The notes: generated by a model not told the origin, from the sequence alone. A stretch of DNA of 17,248 nt from an uncultured Clostridia bacterium (GCA_944386395.1 CALXAZ010000155.1:1-17248), one strand, 5' to 3'; counted from the first letter of the stretch, positions 1-7,625 are shown. Made by a program: numbers and translations.

Positions 1-2
1 GT

Positions 3-62
3 GTGGTCAAGGCGCGTGAAGTATTCTTGGAGCAAGAAAGGAACAGATATGAAAATAATTAA
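3..62 (+). CDS. C-terminal tail of an upstream gene (partial, unidentified)
   Basis: One frame is open from the left edge to a TAA at 60-62 and encodes about 19 residues of a charged tail ending in ERNRYENN. It overlaps the start of the next gene by 14 bp, as is common for coupled genes in bacterial operons. The neighbours (DUF4330 protein, O-antigen ligase) suggest that it belongs to an envelope or polysaccharide gene, but no motif is visible and I cannot name it. The stretch is so short that it may be open by chance. Confidence 0.35.
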   Translation: MVKAREVFLEQERNRYENN

Positions 63-549
63 CGAAAAAGGAAAGCTGTTTGGGATAATTAACCTTGTTG
101 ATTTACTGGTGATACTCTTTGTCCTGTTGGTTGTAGGAGGTGTTGCATGGAAAATATTCGGAACACAGGTAAGTGAGCTTGTAACAAGCACAAAGGATAT
201 AACCTACACAGTACGTATACGGGGGACCTTTGATCGCTATTATGACTCACTTGTCGCAAACGAGTTTCCACAGCAGCTCACGACCTCGGAGGGGTACGTT
301 GCTGACGCATATATAGTAGACGCGGAAAGAATACAGTATGTCACACAGGTAACAACAGACGACGGTCGGATAGTTGATGCTCTTGACGGTACAAAAATAG
401 ACATTCTTGTGACGATAGAGGCGAATGTAAGCGATACGACGGCAATGAAGGTCGGCTCTCAGGAGATAAGGACGGGAAAGGATCATATAGTAAAAACGAA
501 GTATTTTGAGATGAACGGCAATATAGAATCTGTCGTGATCGAGGAATAG
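49..549 (+). CDS. DUF4330 domain-containing membrane-anchored protein
   Basis: This 166-residue protein starts MKIINEKGKLFGIINLVD, has one transmembrane helix at about residues 13-33, and then a beta-rich extracytoplasmic domain of about 130 residues. The short GKLFGIINLVD lead directly before the helix, the size and the single-anchor layout fit DUF4330 (known from Clostridia and cyanobacteria, function unknown). I chose the ATG at 49 because AAGGA at 38-42 lies 6 bases upstream. The frame is also open from a GTG at position 1, but that would overlap the preceding gene further and has no ribosome site in view. The gene sits 2 bp before an O-antigen ligase, so it probably acts in surface polysaccharide assembly or export. 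That role is inference only. Confidence 0.8.
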   Translation: MKIINEKGKLFGIINLVDLLVILFVLLVVGGVAWKIFGTQVSELVTSTKDITYTVRIRGTFDRYYDSLVANEFPQQLTTSEGYVADAYIVDAERIQYVTQVTTDDGRIVDALDGTKIDILVTIEANVSDTTAMKVGSQEIRTGKDHIVKTKYFEMNGNIESVVIEE

Positions 550-551
550 CT

Positions 552-2123
552 ATGATCGATAAAATACTATATAATAGTTTTCTGTTTCGCTTGTTTTTCT
601 GGCTTTGTAACTTATACCAGTACAGCCTGATTGCGGCGGTGATAAATGCTTTCAAGCGTAGCTGGAATAACTCGGTGACAAAGGGGCTGCTCTGGAAATT
701 TTTCGGATGCTCCGATTCATCTACGAAAAATTCGTGGTGGAATGGGTTTTTAGTGCGCTTTAATTCCTTTGCCAACAGAATAGGCAGAGGTGTTTGGCAG
801 GTTGTGGAGGGGAGCGTTATTGTGCGCTTCTGGCATTCGGCAGTTCTCCGAAATAGCTTGTTTTACAAAATACTTTTTGCAAGAGGCATGAACAGGCTGA
901 TAGTGGTGCTGTTTGCGCTCTATCTCCCGATAGACTATGCGCTTCGCACGTATTCCCCTGTGGCTTTTATCGCGTCGGTATGGGACGAAGCTTTTCTGAT
1001 ATTTGGCTTTTTATATGTACTTTTCCGGCGGATGTTTTCAGAAAAAAGCGAAGCCTCTCGTGCAAACCCATTTGACTTGTCGCTTATACTTTTTATCGGA
1101 ATAGGCTTTATGCTTTTGTGTGCTGTATCCCCCTATATGTCGATAGCTGTTGCCGGATACCGAGCCGTGGTGCAGTATATGTTCTGGTTTTTTGTGCTGA
1201 CAAGGGTGATTGAGGACGAAAAGGATGTAGAGGCGTTTTGCGGTACGATGGTAGGTCTTGCGACGATTATTGCGCTGCACGGAATATACCAGTTCATCAT
1301 TGACGTTCCAATACCCTCTACGTGGGTGGCTCAGGCAGAGGCTGGAGTCCGCACAAGGGTTTTTTCGATATTTGGAAGCCCCAATGTAATGGGTGCGTTT
1401 ACTGTGATGTTTGCTCCGCTTGCAGCGTCGTATGCATACCGGGTTAAACCCATGATAGCAAAAATATTTTTCTGGGGTTGTACTGGTCTTATATGCCTTG
1501 CCTGTCTTTTCACGTTTTCTAGAGGGGCGTGGCTGGGAATGGCAGTGGCAATTATGGTATTTGCAATAATCAAGGACAGGAGACTTATTGCGATAGTTGC
1601 GCTTGCGATAGGAATTGCAGTATTTATTCCGCAGATAGCAAATAGAATAACCTTTTTGTTTACAGAGGATTTTGCAAATGCAAATCTGAACGGCGGGAGA
1701 GCTGGCAGATGGCGCGAAGGCATGAAGGTGCTCGAAATGTCAGTAAGTCCGCTTATTGGATATGGTATGGGCCGTTTTGGTGGAGCGGTTGCAATGCAAA
1801 ATCAGATAAATAGTGTACTGAGTTACTTTTATATGGATAACTACTATCTCAAAACTCTAGTTGAGATGGGATATATAGGGCTTGTAGGATATGTATTTAC
1901 TTTAATGATGCTAGCAGTGACCTCTCTCAGGGCAATATTCAGACTTAGAGGAAATGAGATGTCGAGCGTGGCAACAGGATTATTTGCTGGCATGGCAGGT
2001 GTTCTTGCTCACAGCTTCACAGAAAACATATTTGAGGTCCCGTATATGAACGCATATTTCTGGGGGATGGCAGCAGTTATCATCTTTTTAGGCTTTATAT
2101 GGGACAGAAAGGAAAGAGCCTGA
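552..2123 (+). CDS. O-antigen ligase / Wzy-type polymerase family membrane protein
   Basis: This 523-residue polytopic membrane protein has roughly ten or more hydrophobic segments after a basic amphipathic N-terminal region of about 110 residues. The Wzy_C/O-antigen ligase signature is visible: FSRGAWLG near residues 322-329, followed by an extracytoplasmic loop with GGRAGRWREGM at about 381-391 and SPLIGYGMGRFG at about 398-410. Members of this family transfer or polymerise undecaprenyl-linked glycans at the outer face of the membrane. In a Gram-positive cell that would be capsule, teichoic-acid-like or other secondary cell-wall polysaccharide, not LPS. The start at 552 has GAGG at 541-544. 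The gene begins 2 bp after the DUF4330 gene and ends 7 bp before the next ATG, so the three are co-transcribed. The exact glycan substrate cannot be told from sequence. Confidence 0.88.
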   Translation: MIDKILYNSFLFRLFFWLCNLYQYSLIAAVINAFKRSWNNSVTKGLLWKFFGCSDSSTKNSWWNGFLVRFNSFANRIGRGVWQVVEGSVIVRFWHSAVLRNSLFYKILFARGMNRLIVVLFALYLPIDYALRTYSPVAFIASVWDEAFLIFGFLYVLFRRMFSEKSEASRANPFDLSLILFIGIGFMLLCAVSPYMSIAVAGYRAVVQYMFWFFVLTRVIEDEKDVEAFCGTMVGLATIIALHGIYQFIIDVPIPSTWVAQAEAGVRTRVFSIFGSPNVMGAFTVMFAPLAASYAYRVKPMIAKIFFWGCTGLICLACLFTFSRGAWLGMAVAIMVFAIIKDRRLIAIVALAIGIAVFIPQIANRITFLFTEDFANANLNGGRAGRWREGMKVLEMSVSPLIGYGMGRFGGAVAMQNQINSVLSYFYMDNYYLKTLVEMGYIGLVGYVFTLMMLAVTSLRAIFRLRGNEMSSVATGLFAGMAGVLAHSFTENIFEVPYMNAYFWGMAAVIIFLGFIWDRKERA

Positions 2124-2130
2124 TTTCTTG

Positions 2131-2526
2131 ATGGATGAAAATATTGAAAAAAAGATAAAAAGAGCGAAAGCGGTTAACTATATTGTTTTCGGAGCTTTTG
2201 TGGCGTTAGCGGTTTTGGTTTTGATATTTGCTGCCGTATATGCATATCAGCATGATTTTACTACGGAAAAGTGGATAGAAAACCCGTCTGAAAGGGTCGA
2301 AATAGTGGATGATCTGCTCGAGGAATATGACCTGATGGGATATGGGAGAGAGGAGCTGGAATTGCTTCTGGGCGAAAATGACAATGATCTCGGATATTTT
2401 GTCCGGGGTGATGTGAGCGTCTATTACCTTGGACCAGAGAGAGGGCTATTATCCATAGACAGCGAGTGGCTTGTGATAGAATTTGAAGACGGCAAAGTAT
2501 CCGGATATGAAGTGAAGATAGACTGA
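2131..2526 (+). CDS. Small membrane-anchored protein, possible BamE/SmpA-like fold (hypothetical)
   Basis: This 131-residue protein has a basic N-terminus, one transmembrane helix at about residues 15-39, and a soluble domain of about 90 residues outside the membrane. In that domain a helix motif (YGREELELLLGE) leads to short beta strands ending in LVIEFEDGKVSGYEVK. The helix, LLGE turn and final strand with a G-K-V-x-x-Y pattern resemble the BamE/SmpA/beta-lactamase-inhibitor-like fold, but this is a by-eye judgement. A TTG one codon upstream (2128) is an alternative start. The purine-rich AGGAAAGAG at 2110-2118 is rather far from either, so translation may be coupled to the preceding stop. 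The gene is last in the polysaccharide operon, and its stop codon overlaps the terminator palindrome. Function unknown. Confidence 0.75.
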   Translation: MDENIEKKIKRAKAVNYIVFGAFVALAVLVLIFAAVYAYQHDFTTEKWIENPSERVEIVDDLLEEYDLMGYGREELELLLGENDNDLGYFVRGDVSVYYLGPERGLLSIDSEWLVIEFEDGKVSGYEVKID

Positions 2527-2561
2527 AATCAGGGATGGCGGAATTCCGCCATCCCTGATTT
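2526..2561 (+). terminator. Rho-independent terminator, 36-bp perfect palindrome
   Basis: Two 18-base arms meet at the GAATTC centre and are followed by a run of six T (2559-2564). The palindrome starts on the last base of the preceding stop codon. It ends the polysaccharide operon on the plus strand. On the minus strand the arms are followed by only three T, so termination of the opposing zinc-ribbon gene here would be weak. Confidence 0.9.
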
Positions 2562-2640
2562 TTTACAGATATTGCGTTTCCTGTCAGGAGACGCAGACCA
2601 ATATTTAAATTGCGAATTAAACTTTGCCTGAGGATTGTTG

Positions 2641-2856
2641 TTATCCTGCTGCCTTGTTTCCGGCAATGAGCTTTTCGAGGTTGATGGCTCCAATGTGAAC
2701 GATGCTGCCGCAGTCAGAGCAGACAGTGTATTCCAGATCTCCAAGAAGCCTGCGGGTTGCGATTTTGTCGGATGAGGATATGGACTGTATGCCGTATCCA
2801 CCAATCAAGTCTTTCCCTCCGCAGTATGGGCAGGTTTCGATCTTTACTGGTTTCAT
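2641..2856 (-). CDS. Small zinc-ribbon protein (hypothetical)
   Basis: This 71-residue protein has two CxxC knuckles, CPYCGG near residues 8-13 and CSDCGS near 46-51, the usual pattern for one zinc-ribbon fold. Its first knuckle carries the CPYCGG sequence often seen in clostridial proteins loosely annotated as TFIIB-like zinc ribbons. I chose the ATG at 2856, which begins MKPVKIETCPYCGG. The frame is open back to a GTG at 2949, but the 31 extra residues have no family character and no ribosome site precedes that GTG. The site before the chosen ATG (AAGAGAGTG) is itself weak. The gene follows the DUF1836 regulator on the same strand after a 105-bp gap and may be co-transcribed with it. Function unknown. 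Confidence 0.7.
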   Translation of the reverse strand: MKPVKIETCPYCGGKDLIGGYGIQSISSSDKIATRRLLGDLEYTVCSDCGSIVHIGAINLEKLIAGNKAAG

Positions 2857-2961
2857 ATTATATGTCACTCTCTTTCGATAGTTATGTTTGTTTAACGATA
2901 TGCCGGGAACTATGATTTCTGTGTTGTCGGCGTCCCGGGCATTGCGCACGGCATACAGTTG

Positions 2962-3528
2962 TCAACGGTTCATGTCGAGGTCTGCTATCATGTCGCTTGC
3001 AAGCCTGCTGAGCTGTGATGCCCTGTATGCGATAAGCATGATCTCAAGTACCTTCTTAAGCCGCTGGCGCGCACCTTCAAACGGCTCAGTATAGTCCGCG
3101 AGAACCAGGTCAAATTCTGCGTCGAGCTCGGCGTTCGAATATACGCGATGTATTTCGGCGAAGCTAGCCATCCGCACAAGATAGAGATATAGCTGTGAGT
3201 CGTCGATAGCATCGTCGCTTTCGTCGTCAAGCGCATTATTGACATATGAGAGGAGAGCGCAGATTTTATCCATTTGTAATGTGCTTTTTAGCATGTTTAT
3301 TATGAGAATACGCGAAAATTGCCTGCGAGAGTATTTTTTCTGGACAGGGGGAGCCAGAAACCCCCGCTTGACCCAGTTCTGGATGGTGTGCGGCTCCAGT
3401 CCGGTGAGCTGGGCGACCTGTGACAGGACGAGCCCGCCTGTAAGAAACATGGGAGTGAATATGCTGTCGGCTATATTTTCCTGCGAAATATCGGCTTTCA
3501 CCGTTGTTCCGGGGAGCAGCTTTATCAT
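2962..3528 (-). CDS. DUF1836 domain-containing protein, MerR-like HTH regulator
   Basis: This 188-residue protein contains a helix-turn-helix unit at about residues 34-60 (LSQVAQLTGLEPHTIQNWVK), followed by a basic RRQFSR segment and a helical region (KICALLSYVNN). That order is typical of DUF1836 proteins, which are MerR-like and are found mainly in Firmicutes. Their targets are largely unstudied. The C-terminal half is helical and ends in a basic tail. The start is firm: AGGAGG (cctcct at 3537-3542 on the plus strand) lies 8 bases before the ATG. A consensus promoter with a palindrome between -35 and -10 lies just upstream, which suggests autoregulation. A small zinc-ribbon gene follows on the same strand. 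No partner or ligand can be inferred. Confidence 0.85.
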   Translation of the reverse strand: MIKLLPGTTVKADISQENIADSIFTPMFLTGGLVLSQVAQLTGLEPHTIQNWVKRGFLAPPVQKKYSRRQFSRILIINMLKSTLQMDKICALLSYVNNALDDESDDAIDDSQLYLYLVRMASFAEIHRVYSNAELDAEFDLVLADYTEPFEGARQRLKKVLEIMLIAYRASQLSRLASDMIADLDMNR

Positions 3529-3560
3529 CTTGGTTTCCTCCTCTCTGTCAAGGTGATTTG

Positions 3561-3589
3561 ATTATAACATATGGTCACGTGACTGTCAA
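3561..3589 (-). promoter_or_regulatory. Consensus sigma-A promoter of the DUF1836 gene with an in-spacer palindrome
   Basis: On the minus strand TTGACA (3584-3589) and TATAAT (3561-3566) are exact consensus hexamers separated by 17 bp. The spacer holds the perfect palindrome GTCACGTGAC (3574-3583), which directly abuts the -35. The predicted start of transcription is about 3554, giving a leader of about 26 nt before the ATG. The palindrome is a good operator candidate for the DUF1836 protein itself. Confidence 0.85.
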
Positions 3590-3646
3590 TAGGGATTTTA
3601 AAATTTTTTAAGTTATCTCATGACCGCAAAAGAAAAGTGGCGTGGA

Positions 3647-3675
3647 TTGAAAAAAGCAGAGCGATATGGTATCAT
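3647..3675 (+). promoter_or_regulatory. Sigma-A promoter of the trmH-like/galK/GNAT/dinB operon
   Basis: TTGAAA (3647-3652) and TATCAT (3670-3675) are spaced by 17 bp, with an AT-rich region downstream. They lie about 58 bp before the first ATG of the operon. This is the only convincing promoter I see on the plus strand between 3590 and 7587. I see no LexA/DinR-like box next to it. Confidence 0.7.
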
Positions 3676-3732
3676 ATTTATAGAATAAATAATATTAAGA
3701 TTGAGGTAGCTGCATGAGGAGAAACGGAGAAT

Positions 3733-4494
3733 ATGGATAAAAAAGTACACAATTTGCAGAAATCACAGCTAAAGCGCTATAAAAAGGAGTTTGATTATTC
3801 GTATACTCTTGGACCATTTCCAACCTTTGAGCTTATGGGTAGTAGAGAAAATGAGGTCATTTGCATATATATAGACCCGGACTTTACTGACCGGGAGGAA
3901 ATGGAGCGCCGCTGCAAAGAGAAGGGGATCATGTTTGAAATAGATAGGAAAGTGTTGTCTAAAATCAGTGACAAGGAAAACTGCTACGCCGCCGGTGTGT
4001 TTAAAAAATATAGCTGTACGCTGGACTGTAATAGCCCGCATGTTGTTTTGGTCAATCCAAGCGACATGGGAAACCTTGGAACCATTATCAGGACGCTTGT
4101 AGGTCTGGGGGTGTATGACCTTGCTATTATCGAGCCCGCGGCAGATATTTTCAGCCCCAAGACGGTACGCTCGTCGATGGGGTCGTTATTCAAGATGAGG
4201 TTTGAGCGCTTTAAAGGCTTTTACGATTATTTAGAAAAATACGGTGACAGAGACATTTTTCCATTTATGCTGGACGGTAAGCATGTGCTGAGTCTTGCTA
4301 ACTGTCCTCGTTCCGAGAAATACTCGTTGGTGTTTGGCAATGAGGCGCGCGGGCTGGACAGCTCATTTGCAGAGCTTGGCACCAGCATCTTTATACCGCA
4401 GAGCAGTGACGTAGATTCCCTTAATCTGGCAATATCCGTTGGCATAGGGACATTCGTATTCACAAGCTGTAACAGATTGCGGGATATAATATAG
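3733..4494 (+). CDS. TrmH/SpoU-family RNA 2'-O-methyltransferase
   Basis: This 253-residue protein has an N-terminal substrate-binding-like region of about 100 residues and a SPOUT (alpha/beta knot) methyltransferase domain at about 103-250. The three SpoU motifs are all present: motif 1 NPSDMGNLGTIIRT from residue 108 (Arg of IIRT as the usual catalytic Arg), motif 2 LVFGNEARGLD at about 199-209, and motif 3 DSLNLAISVGIGTFVF at about 228-244. Such enzymes methylate ribose 2'-OH groups in tRNA or 23S rRNA using S-adenosylmethionine. The target nucleotide cannot be assigned from sequence, so I give no symbol. AGGAG at 3717-3721 serves the ATG at 3733. It is the first gene of the operon, with galactokinase 49 bp downstream. 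Confidence 0.88.
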   Translation: MDKKVHNLQKSQLKRYKKEFDYSYTLGPFPTFELMGSRENEVICIYIDPDFTDREEMERRCKEKGIMFEIDRKVLSKISDKENCYAAGVFKKYSCTLDCNSPHVVLVNPSDMGNLGTIIRTLVGLGVYDLAIIEPAADIFSPKTVRSSMGSLFKMRFERFKGFYDYLEKYGDRDIFPFMLDGKHVLSLANCPRSEKYSLVFGNEARGLDSSFAELGTSIFIPQSSDVDSLNLAISVGIGTFVFTSCNRLRDII

Positions 4495-4543
4495 GCAGAC
4501 AATATGCTACAAGTGAAAAGATACAAGCAAAGGGGGTAGCAGT

Positions 4544-5716
4544 ATGGAAAGTAAAATAGTTGAGCTTAAAAAGAAATTTATAGAAATATACGGGGGAGGA
4601 AATGATATCCGTATTTTTCGAGCCCCGGGCAGGGTGAATCTCATAGGTGAGCACATCGATTATAACGGCGGCAAGGTGTTGCCGGTTGCGCTTACGATGG
4701 GGACAACCCTGCTTGTAAGAGAGAATGGCAGCGGAATTGTCCGTATGGCAGCGACCGACCTGGAGGATAGACCGGTAGTGGATCTGGAGAGAATAGAGGA
4801 GACAGGACCGATAGGCTGGGGGAGCTATCAGGCAGGTGTGATGTATGAAATGAAGCGCAGAGGATATATGCTTACCGGATTGGATATGCTGTTTGACGAT
4901 GAGATCCCTCATGGATGCGGGCTGAGCTCTTCGGCCGCGATAGAGGTATCCTGTGCGCTTGCCATTGCCAGTTATTCCAGCACGACACCCCCGGATATGG
5001 TGGAGCTTGCAAAGATATCACAGGTAGCAGAAAATGAGTTTGTAGGTCTTTCCTGCGGGATAATGGACCAGTTTTCCTCGGCTATGGGAAGGGAAAACTG
5101 TGCCATGCTGCTTGACTGCGCAACCCTTGACTGCGAGTATATCCCACTGGCACTTGGAGAATATAAAATAGTTATTGCAAATACAAATAAAAAGAGAAGC
5201 TTGTCCGACTCGAAATATAATGAGCGCCACGCTGAATGTGCGCAGGCTTTGGATCAACTGAGAAGTGAGCTGCCTGGGCTTGAGTCGCTTTGCGTGCTGA
5301 CGCCGGAGCTGTTTGACGAGCACTGCGGATCGATAGAGGATGAGACGGTATATCGGAGGGCGAGACATGCTGTGTATGAAAACCAGCGGGTTTTGAGCTC
5401 TGTGGAGCTGCTTAGGAAAGGTGATATTGAGGCGTTTGGACAGCTTATGATTGAATCGCATGACTCGTTAAAAAACATGTATGAGGTGAGTTGCCCGGAG
5501 CTGGATGCAATGGTCGAGGAGGCGAAGGTTTTGGAAGGATGTGTTGGCGCGCGAATGACGGGTGCTGGATTTGGAGGATGTACGGTAAATATTGTTAGGG
5601 GCTCTTTGATAGGCAGCTTTATAAGAGAACTTGGCGAAAGATACATGGCTCGGACTGGTCTGGAGCCTGAATTTTATGTGAGCGGAGCCGGCGGCGGTGC
5701 CCATGAGGTGAGATAG
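4544..5716 (+). CDS. galK: Galactokinase (GHMP kinase)
   Basis: This 390-residue protein has the usual GalK length and phosphorylates alpha-D-galactose to galactose-1-phosphate at the entry of the Leloir pathway. The galactokinase signature GRVNLIGEHIDYNGGKVLP is at residues 29-47. The GHMP phosphate-binding loop PHGCGLSSSAA is at 122-132. The catalytic Asp lies in GIMDQF (Asp175), and the third GHMP motif MTGAGFGGCT is near 338-347. The signature Thr of HTDYN is Ile here, a common variant in Firmicutes. A G-rich ribosome site (aaggggg) precedes the ATG at 4544. No galT, galE or sugar transporter lies in the window. The TAG stop abuts the ATG of the next gene with no spacer, indicating tight coupling with the acetyltransferase. 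A related GHMP sugar kinase is possible but less likely, given the full signature. Confidence 0.93.
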   Translation: MESKIVELKKKFIEIYGGGNDIRIFRAPGRVNLIGEHIDYNGGKVLPVALTMGTTLLVRENGSGIVRMAATDLEDRPVVDLERIEETGPIGWGSYQAGVMYEMKRRGYMLTGLDMLFDDEIPHGCGLSSSAAIEVSCALAIASYSSTTPPDMVELAKISQVAENEFVGLSCGIMDQFSSAMGRENCAMLLDCATLDCEYIPLALGEYKIVIANTNKKRSLSDSKYNERHAECAQALDQLRSELPGLESLCVLTPELFDEHCGSIEDETVYRRARHAVYENQRVLSSVELLRKGDIEAFGQLMIESHDSLKNMYEVSCPELDAMVEEAKVLEGCVGARMTGAGFGGCTVNIVRGSLIGSFIRELGERYMARTGLEPEFYVSGAGGGAHEVR

Positions 5717-6331
5717 ATGCTTGATAAGACGCTGCCATATTACAATATGATAATGCGGGGAAAGGCGGAGCGGGTGTGTTCAAACCCGCTGCCTGAGCTG
5801 CCTGCCGGGTTTTCCTATGCCAGATACACCTCTGGAGATGAGAAGTTTTGGGCAGAAATAGAGTGTTCTGTTGGTGAATTTGAGCGTCCGGAGATGGCGT
5901 TGAGCTATTTTGAAAGGAGATACAGCAGATATGGCATTCTTCTATCTGATCTCTGTTGCTTTGTGAAATTTGAAGGTCAGCCTGTGGCAACGGCAACAGC
6001 ATGGTTTACTGACCCTGAACGTATGTGGCAGCCTGCCCTCCATTGGGTGGCGGCATGTCCGGAATTTCAAGGCAGGGGGATAGGTAAGGCTGTTACGGTC
6101 AGTGCGCTTCGAAGACTCGGGATGTATGTTAGGAGAGGAAATATATATCTGCATACGCAAACGTGGAGCCATAAAGCTGTATGTATGTATCTGGATCTGG
6201 GTTTCAGATTGCAAAAGACAGATACATATGGGGGACATAAGAATAACTATGGGGAGGCTATTGAGACACTAAAGGAGAAAATGCCTCCGGAGTACTATAG
6301 AAGGCTGATATCTACAGCAGAGCTGAGATGA
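5717..6331 (+). CDS. GNAT-family N-acetyltransferase
   Basis: This 204-residue protein has an N-terminal extension of about 70 residues (FSYARYTSGDEKFWAEIE as the first strand-helix) and a GNAT core. The acetyl-CoA pyrophosphate loop is seen as CPEFQGRGIGKAV near residues 114-126, with the conserved QGRGIG, followed by the C-terminal helix motif HKAVCMYLDLGFR at about 153-165. Members acetylate amines on small molecules, proteins or antibiotics. The substrate is unknown. Its ribosome site (GAGGTGAG) lies inside the end of galK and the start codon touches the galK stop, so it is translated together with galactokinase. This might mean a sugar-related substrate, but coupling alone is weak evidence. 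Confidence 0.85.
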   Translation: MLDKTLPYYNMIMRGKAERVCSNPLPELPAGFSYARYTSGDEKFWAEIECSVGEFERPEMALSYFERRYSRYGILLSDLCCFVKFEGQPVATATAWFTDPERMWQPALHWVAACPEFQGRGIGKAVTVSALRRLGMYVRRGNIYLHTQTWSHKAVCMYLDLGFRLQKTDTYGGHKNNYGEAIETLKEKMPPEYYRRLISTAELR

Positions 6332-6347
6332 AGCGATGAATAAATGG

Positions 6348-6360
6348 AGGAGGTGATCGC
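6348..6360 (+). promoter_or_regulatory. Extended Shine-Dalgarno site fixing the GTG start of dinB
   Basis: AGGAGGTGATC (6348-6358) matches the complement of the 16S rRNA 3' end (GATCACCTCCT) over 11 bases. It sits 7 bases (from AGGAGG) before a GTG. Such a long match offsets the weaker start codon and settles 6361 as the start. Confidence 0.85.
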
Positions 6361-7587
6361 GTGGACAGGACAATACTACACTGTGATCTGAATGGATTTT
6401 ATGCATCTGTTGCATGTATAGGGCATCCCGAACTGAAAAGGGTGCCGATGGCAGTGTGCGGCAACCCGGAAAATAGACATGGGATAATTCTTGCCAAAAA
6501 TGAGCTTGCCAAGCGGGCAGGAGTGCAGACTGCTGAAACGGTATGGCAGGCAAAAAGGAAATGTCCGGAGCTAGTCCTCACCCCTCCACATAGAGAGCTC
6601 TATTTAAAATATTCTCAAATGGTAAATGAGGTATATCTTCATTTTACTGATATGGTAGAGCCGTTTGGAATAGATGAGAGCTGGCTTGATGTAACGGGAA
6701 GTGAAAAGCTTTTTGGAAGCGGGAGAGAAATTGCAGATAAACTGAGAGCAATTATAAAAGAGAAATTTGATCTCACTATCTCTGTGGGTGTGTCATTTAA
6801 TAAGGTTTTTGCAAAGCTGGGAAGTGATTTGAAAAAACCGGATGCGACTACTGAGATAAACCGTGAAAACTTTCGTAGGATAGTATGGCCGCTGGATGTT
6901 GGGGCACTTTTGTATGTGGGTAAATCGGCAAAGAAGGCGTTGGCATCGGTGGGTATACACACCATAGGCGAGCTTGCGGTGGCAGACGGAGAAATGCTGA
7001 AAAAGTTGCTGGGAAGGATGGGAGAACAGATAAAATGTTATGCTGCCGGTGAGGATATGAGTGCTGTAAGGAGATATGATTTTCCGGAGGAGATAAAATC
7101 TGTTGGAAATGGAATGACTTTCAGCAGAAACCTTATCGGGGAAAGCGACGTCTATGCGGGAGTTATGGTCTTGTGCGACACCGTGGCTGCAAGGATGAGA
7201 AGGAACGCTGTAAGGTGCAGCACCATACAGATTCAGATAAAGGATCCAAATTTTAAAACAATATCCCGTCAGAAGCCACTTAAACGTCCTACCAACCTTG
7301 CAAAAGAACTTTGTTTGGCAGCGATGGAGCTTATCAGGAGCTCGTGGAACCTGTCTGCTCCGATAAGGTTGATAACGGTTACCGGTACAGGATTGATATC
7401 GGAGGAAGATAGTGTGGAGCAAATGAGTTTGTTTGATGGACCTGACGATGAAAAACGTGAGAAAAATGAAAAGCTTGAGAGAGCAATGGACACCATACGC
7501 AGCAAATATGGAAGCGGCTCAATAGTATATGGGGCTATAATCGGTAAGGATATATTTGCCGCGCATGAGCAGGAGGAGGGTAATTAG
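6361..7587 (+). CDS. dinB: DNA polymerase IV (Y-family translesion polymerase)
   Basis: This 408-residue Y-family polymerase carries out low-fidelity translesion synthesis. The palm domain opens with ILHCDLNGFYASV (metal ligand Asp9, Phe13 at the steric gate). The second catalytic pair is in FGIDESWLDVTG (Asp101/Glu102, approximately). The fingers motif around NELAKRAGVQTAETVWQAK and the helix-hairpin-helix (KKALASVGIHTIGELA) are intact, and the little-finger domain follows. Near the C-terminus QMSLFD matches the beta-clamp binding motif QxxLF, so the protein should be recruited to the sliding clamp. It starts at GTG 6361 with an 11-base ribosome site. It lies 29 bp after the GNAT gene and is the last gene of the operon. 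Being in an operon with rRNA/tRNA methylation and galactose genes is unusual, and I see no SOS box nearby. Confidence 0.93.
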   Translation: MDRTILHCDLNGFYASVACIGHPELKRVPMAVCGNPENRHGIILAKNELAKRAGVQTAETVWQAKRKCPELVLTPPHRELYLKYSQMVNEVYLHFTDMVEPFGIDESWLDVTGSEKLFGSGREIADKLRAIIKEKFDLTISVGVSFNKVFAKLGSDLKKPDATTEINRENFRRIVWPLDVGALLYVGKSAKKALASVGIHTIGELAVADGEMLKKLLGRMGEQIKCYAAGEDMSAVRRYDFPEEIKSVGNGMTFSRNLIGESDVYAGVMVLCDTVAARMRRNAVRCSTIQIQIKDPNFKTISRQKPLKRPTNLAKELCLAAMELIRSSWNLSAPIRLITVTGTGLISEEDSVEQMSLFDGPDDEKREKNEKLERAMDTIRSKYGSGSIVYGAIIGKDIFAAHEQEEGN

Positions 7588-7625
7588 ACGGTTTAAAGCT
7601 CTTTGAGAGAAGTTTTTAAGAGAAG

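Noticed and set aside
2572..2596. Hairpin TGCGTTTCCT-loop-AGGAGACGCA after the first terminator
   Set aside because: The stem is about 10 bp with a wobble pair and no T tract on either strand, so it is not a convincing terminator or RNA element.
2900..2942. Imperfect inverted repeat TGCCGGGAA / TGCCCGGGA between the DUF1836 and zinc-ribbon genes
   Set aside because: The arms need a bulged base and enclose a loop of over 20 nt, with no other structure or motif to support a function.
2857..2949. Longer N-terminus of the zinc-ribbon gene starting from GTG 2949
   Set aside because: No ribosome site precedes it, and the extra 31 residues do not look like part of a zinc-ribbon protein; ATG 2856 gives a compact normal form.
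6332..6360. Possible SOS (LexA/DinR) box in front of dinB
   Set aside because: No CGAAC-4-GTTCG-like sequence is present here or at the operon promoter near 3647.
6793..7422. Open frame of 209 codons on the minus strand inside dinB
   Set aside because: It is antisense to a clear polymerase IV gene, shows no recognisable domain and has no ribosome site of note.
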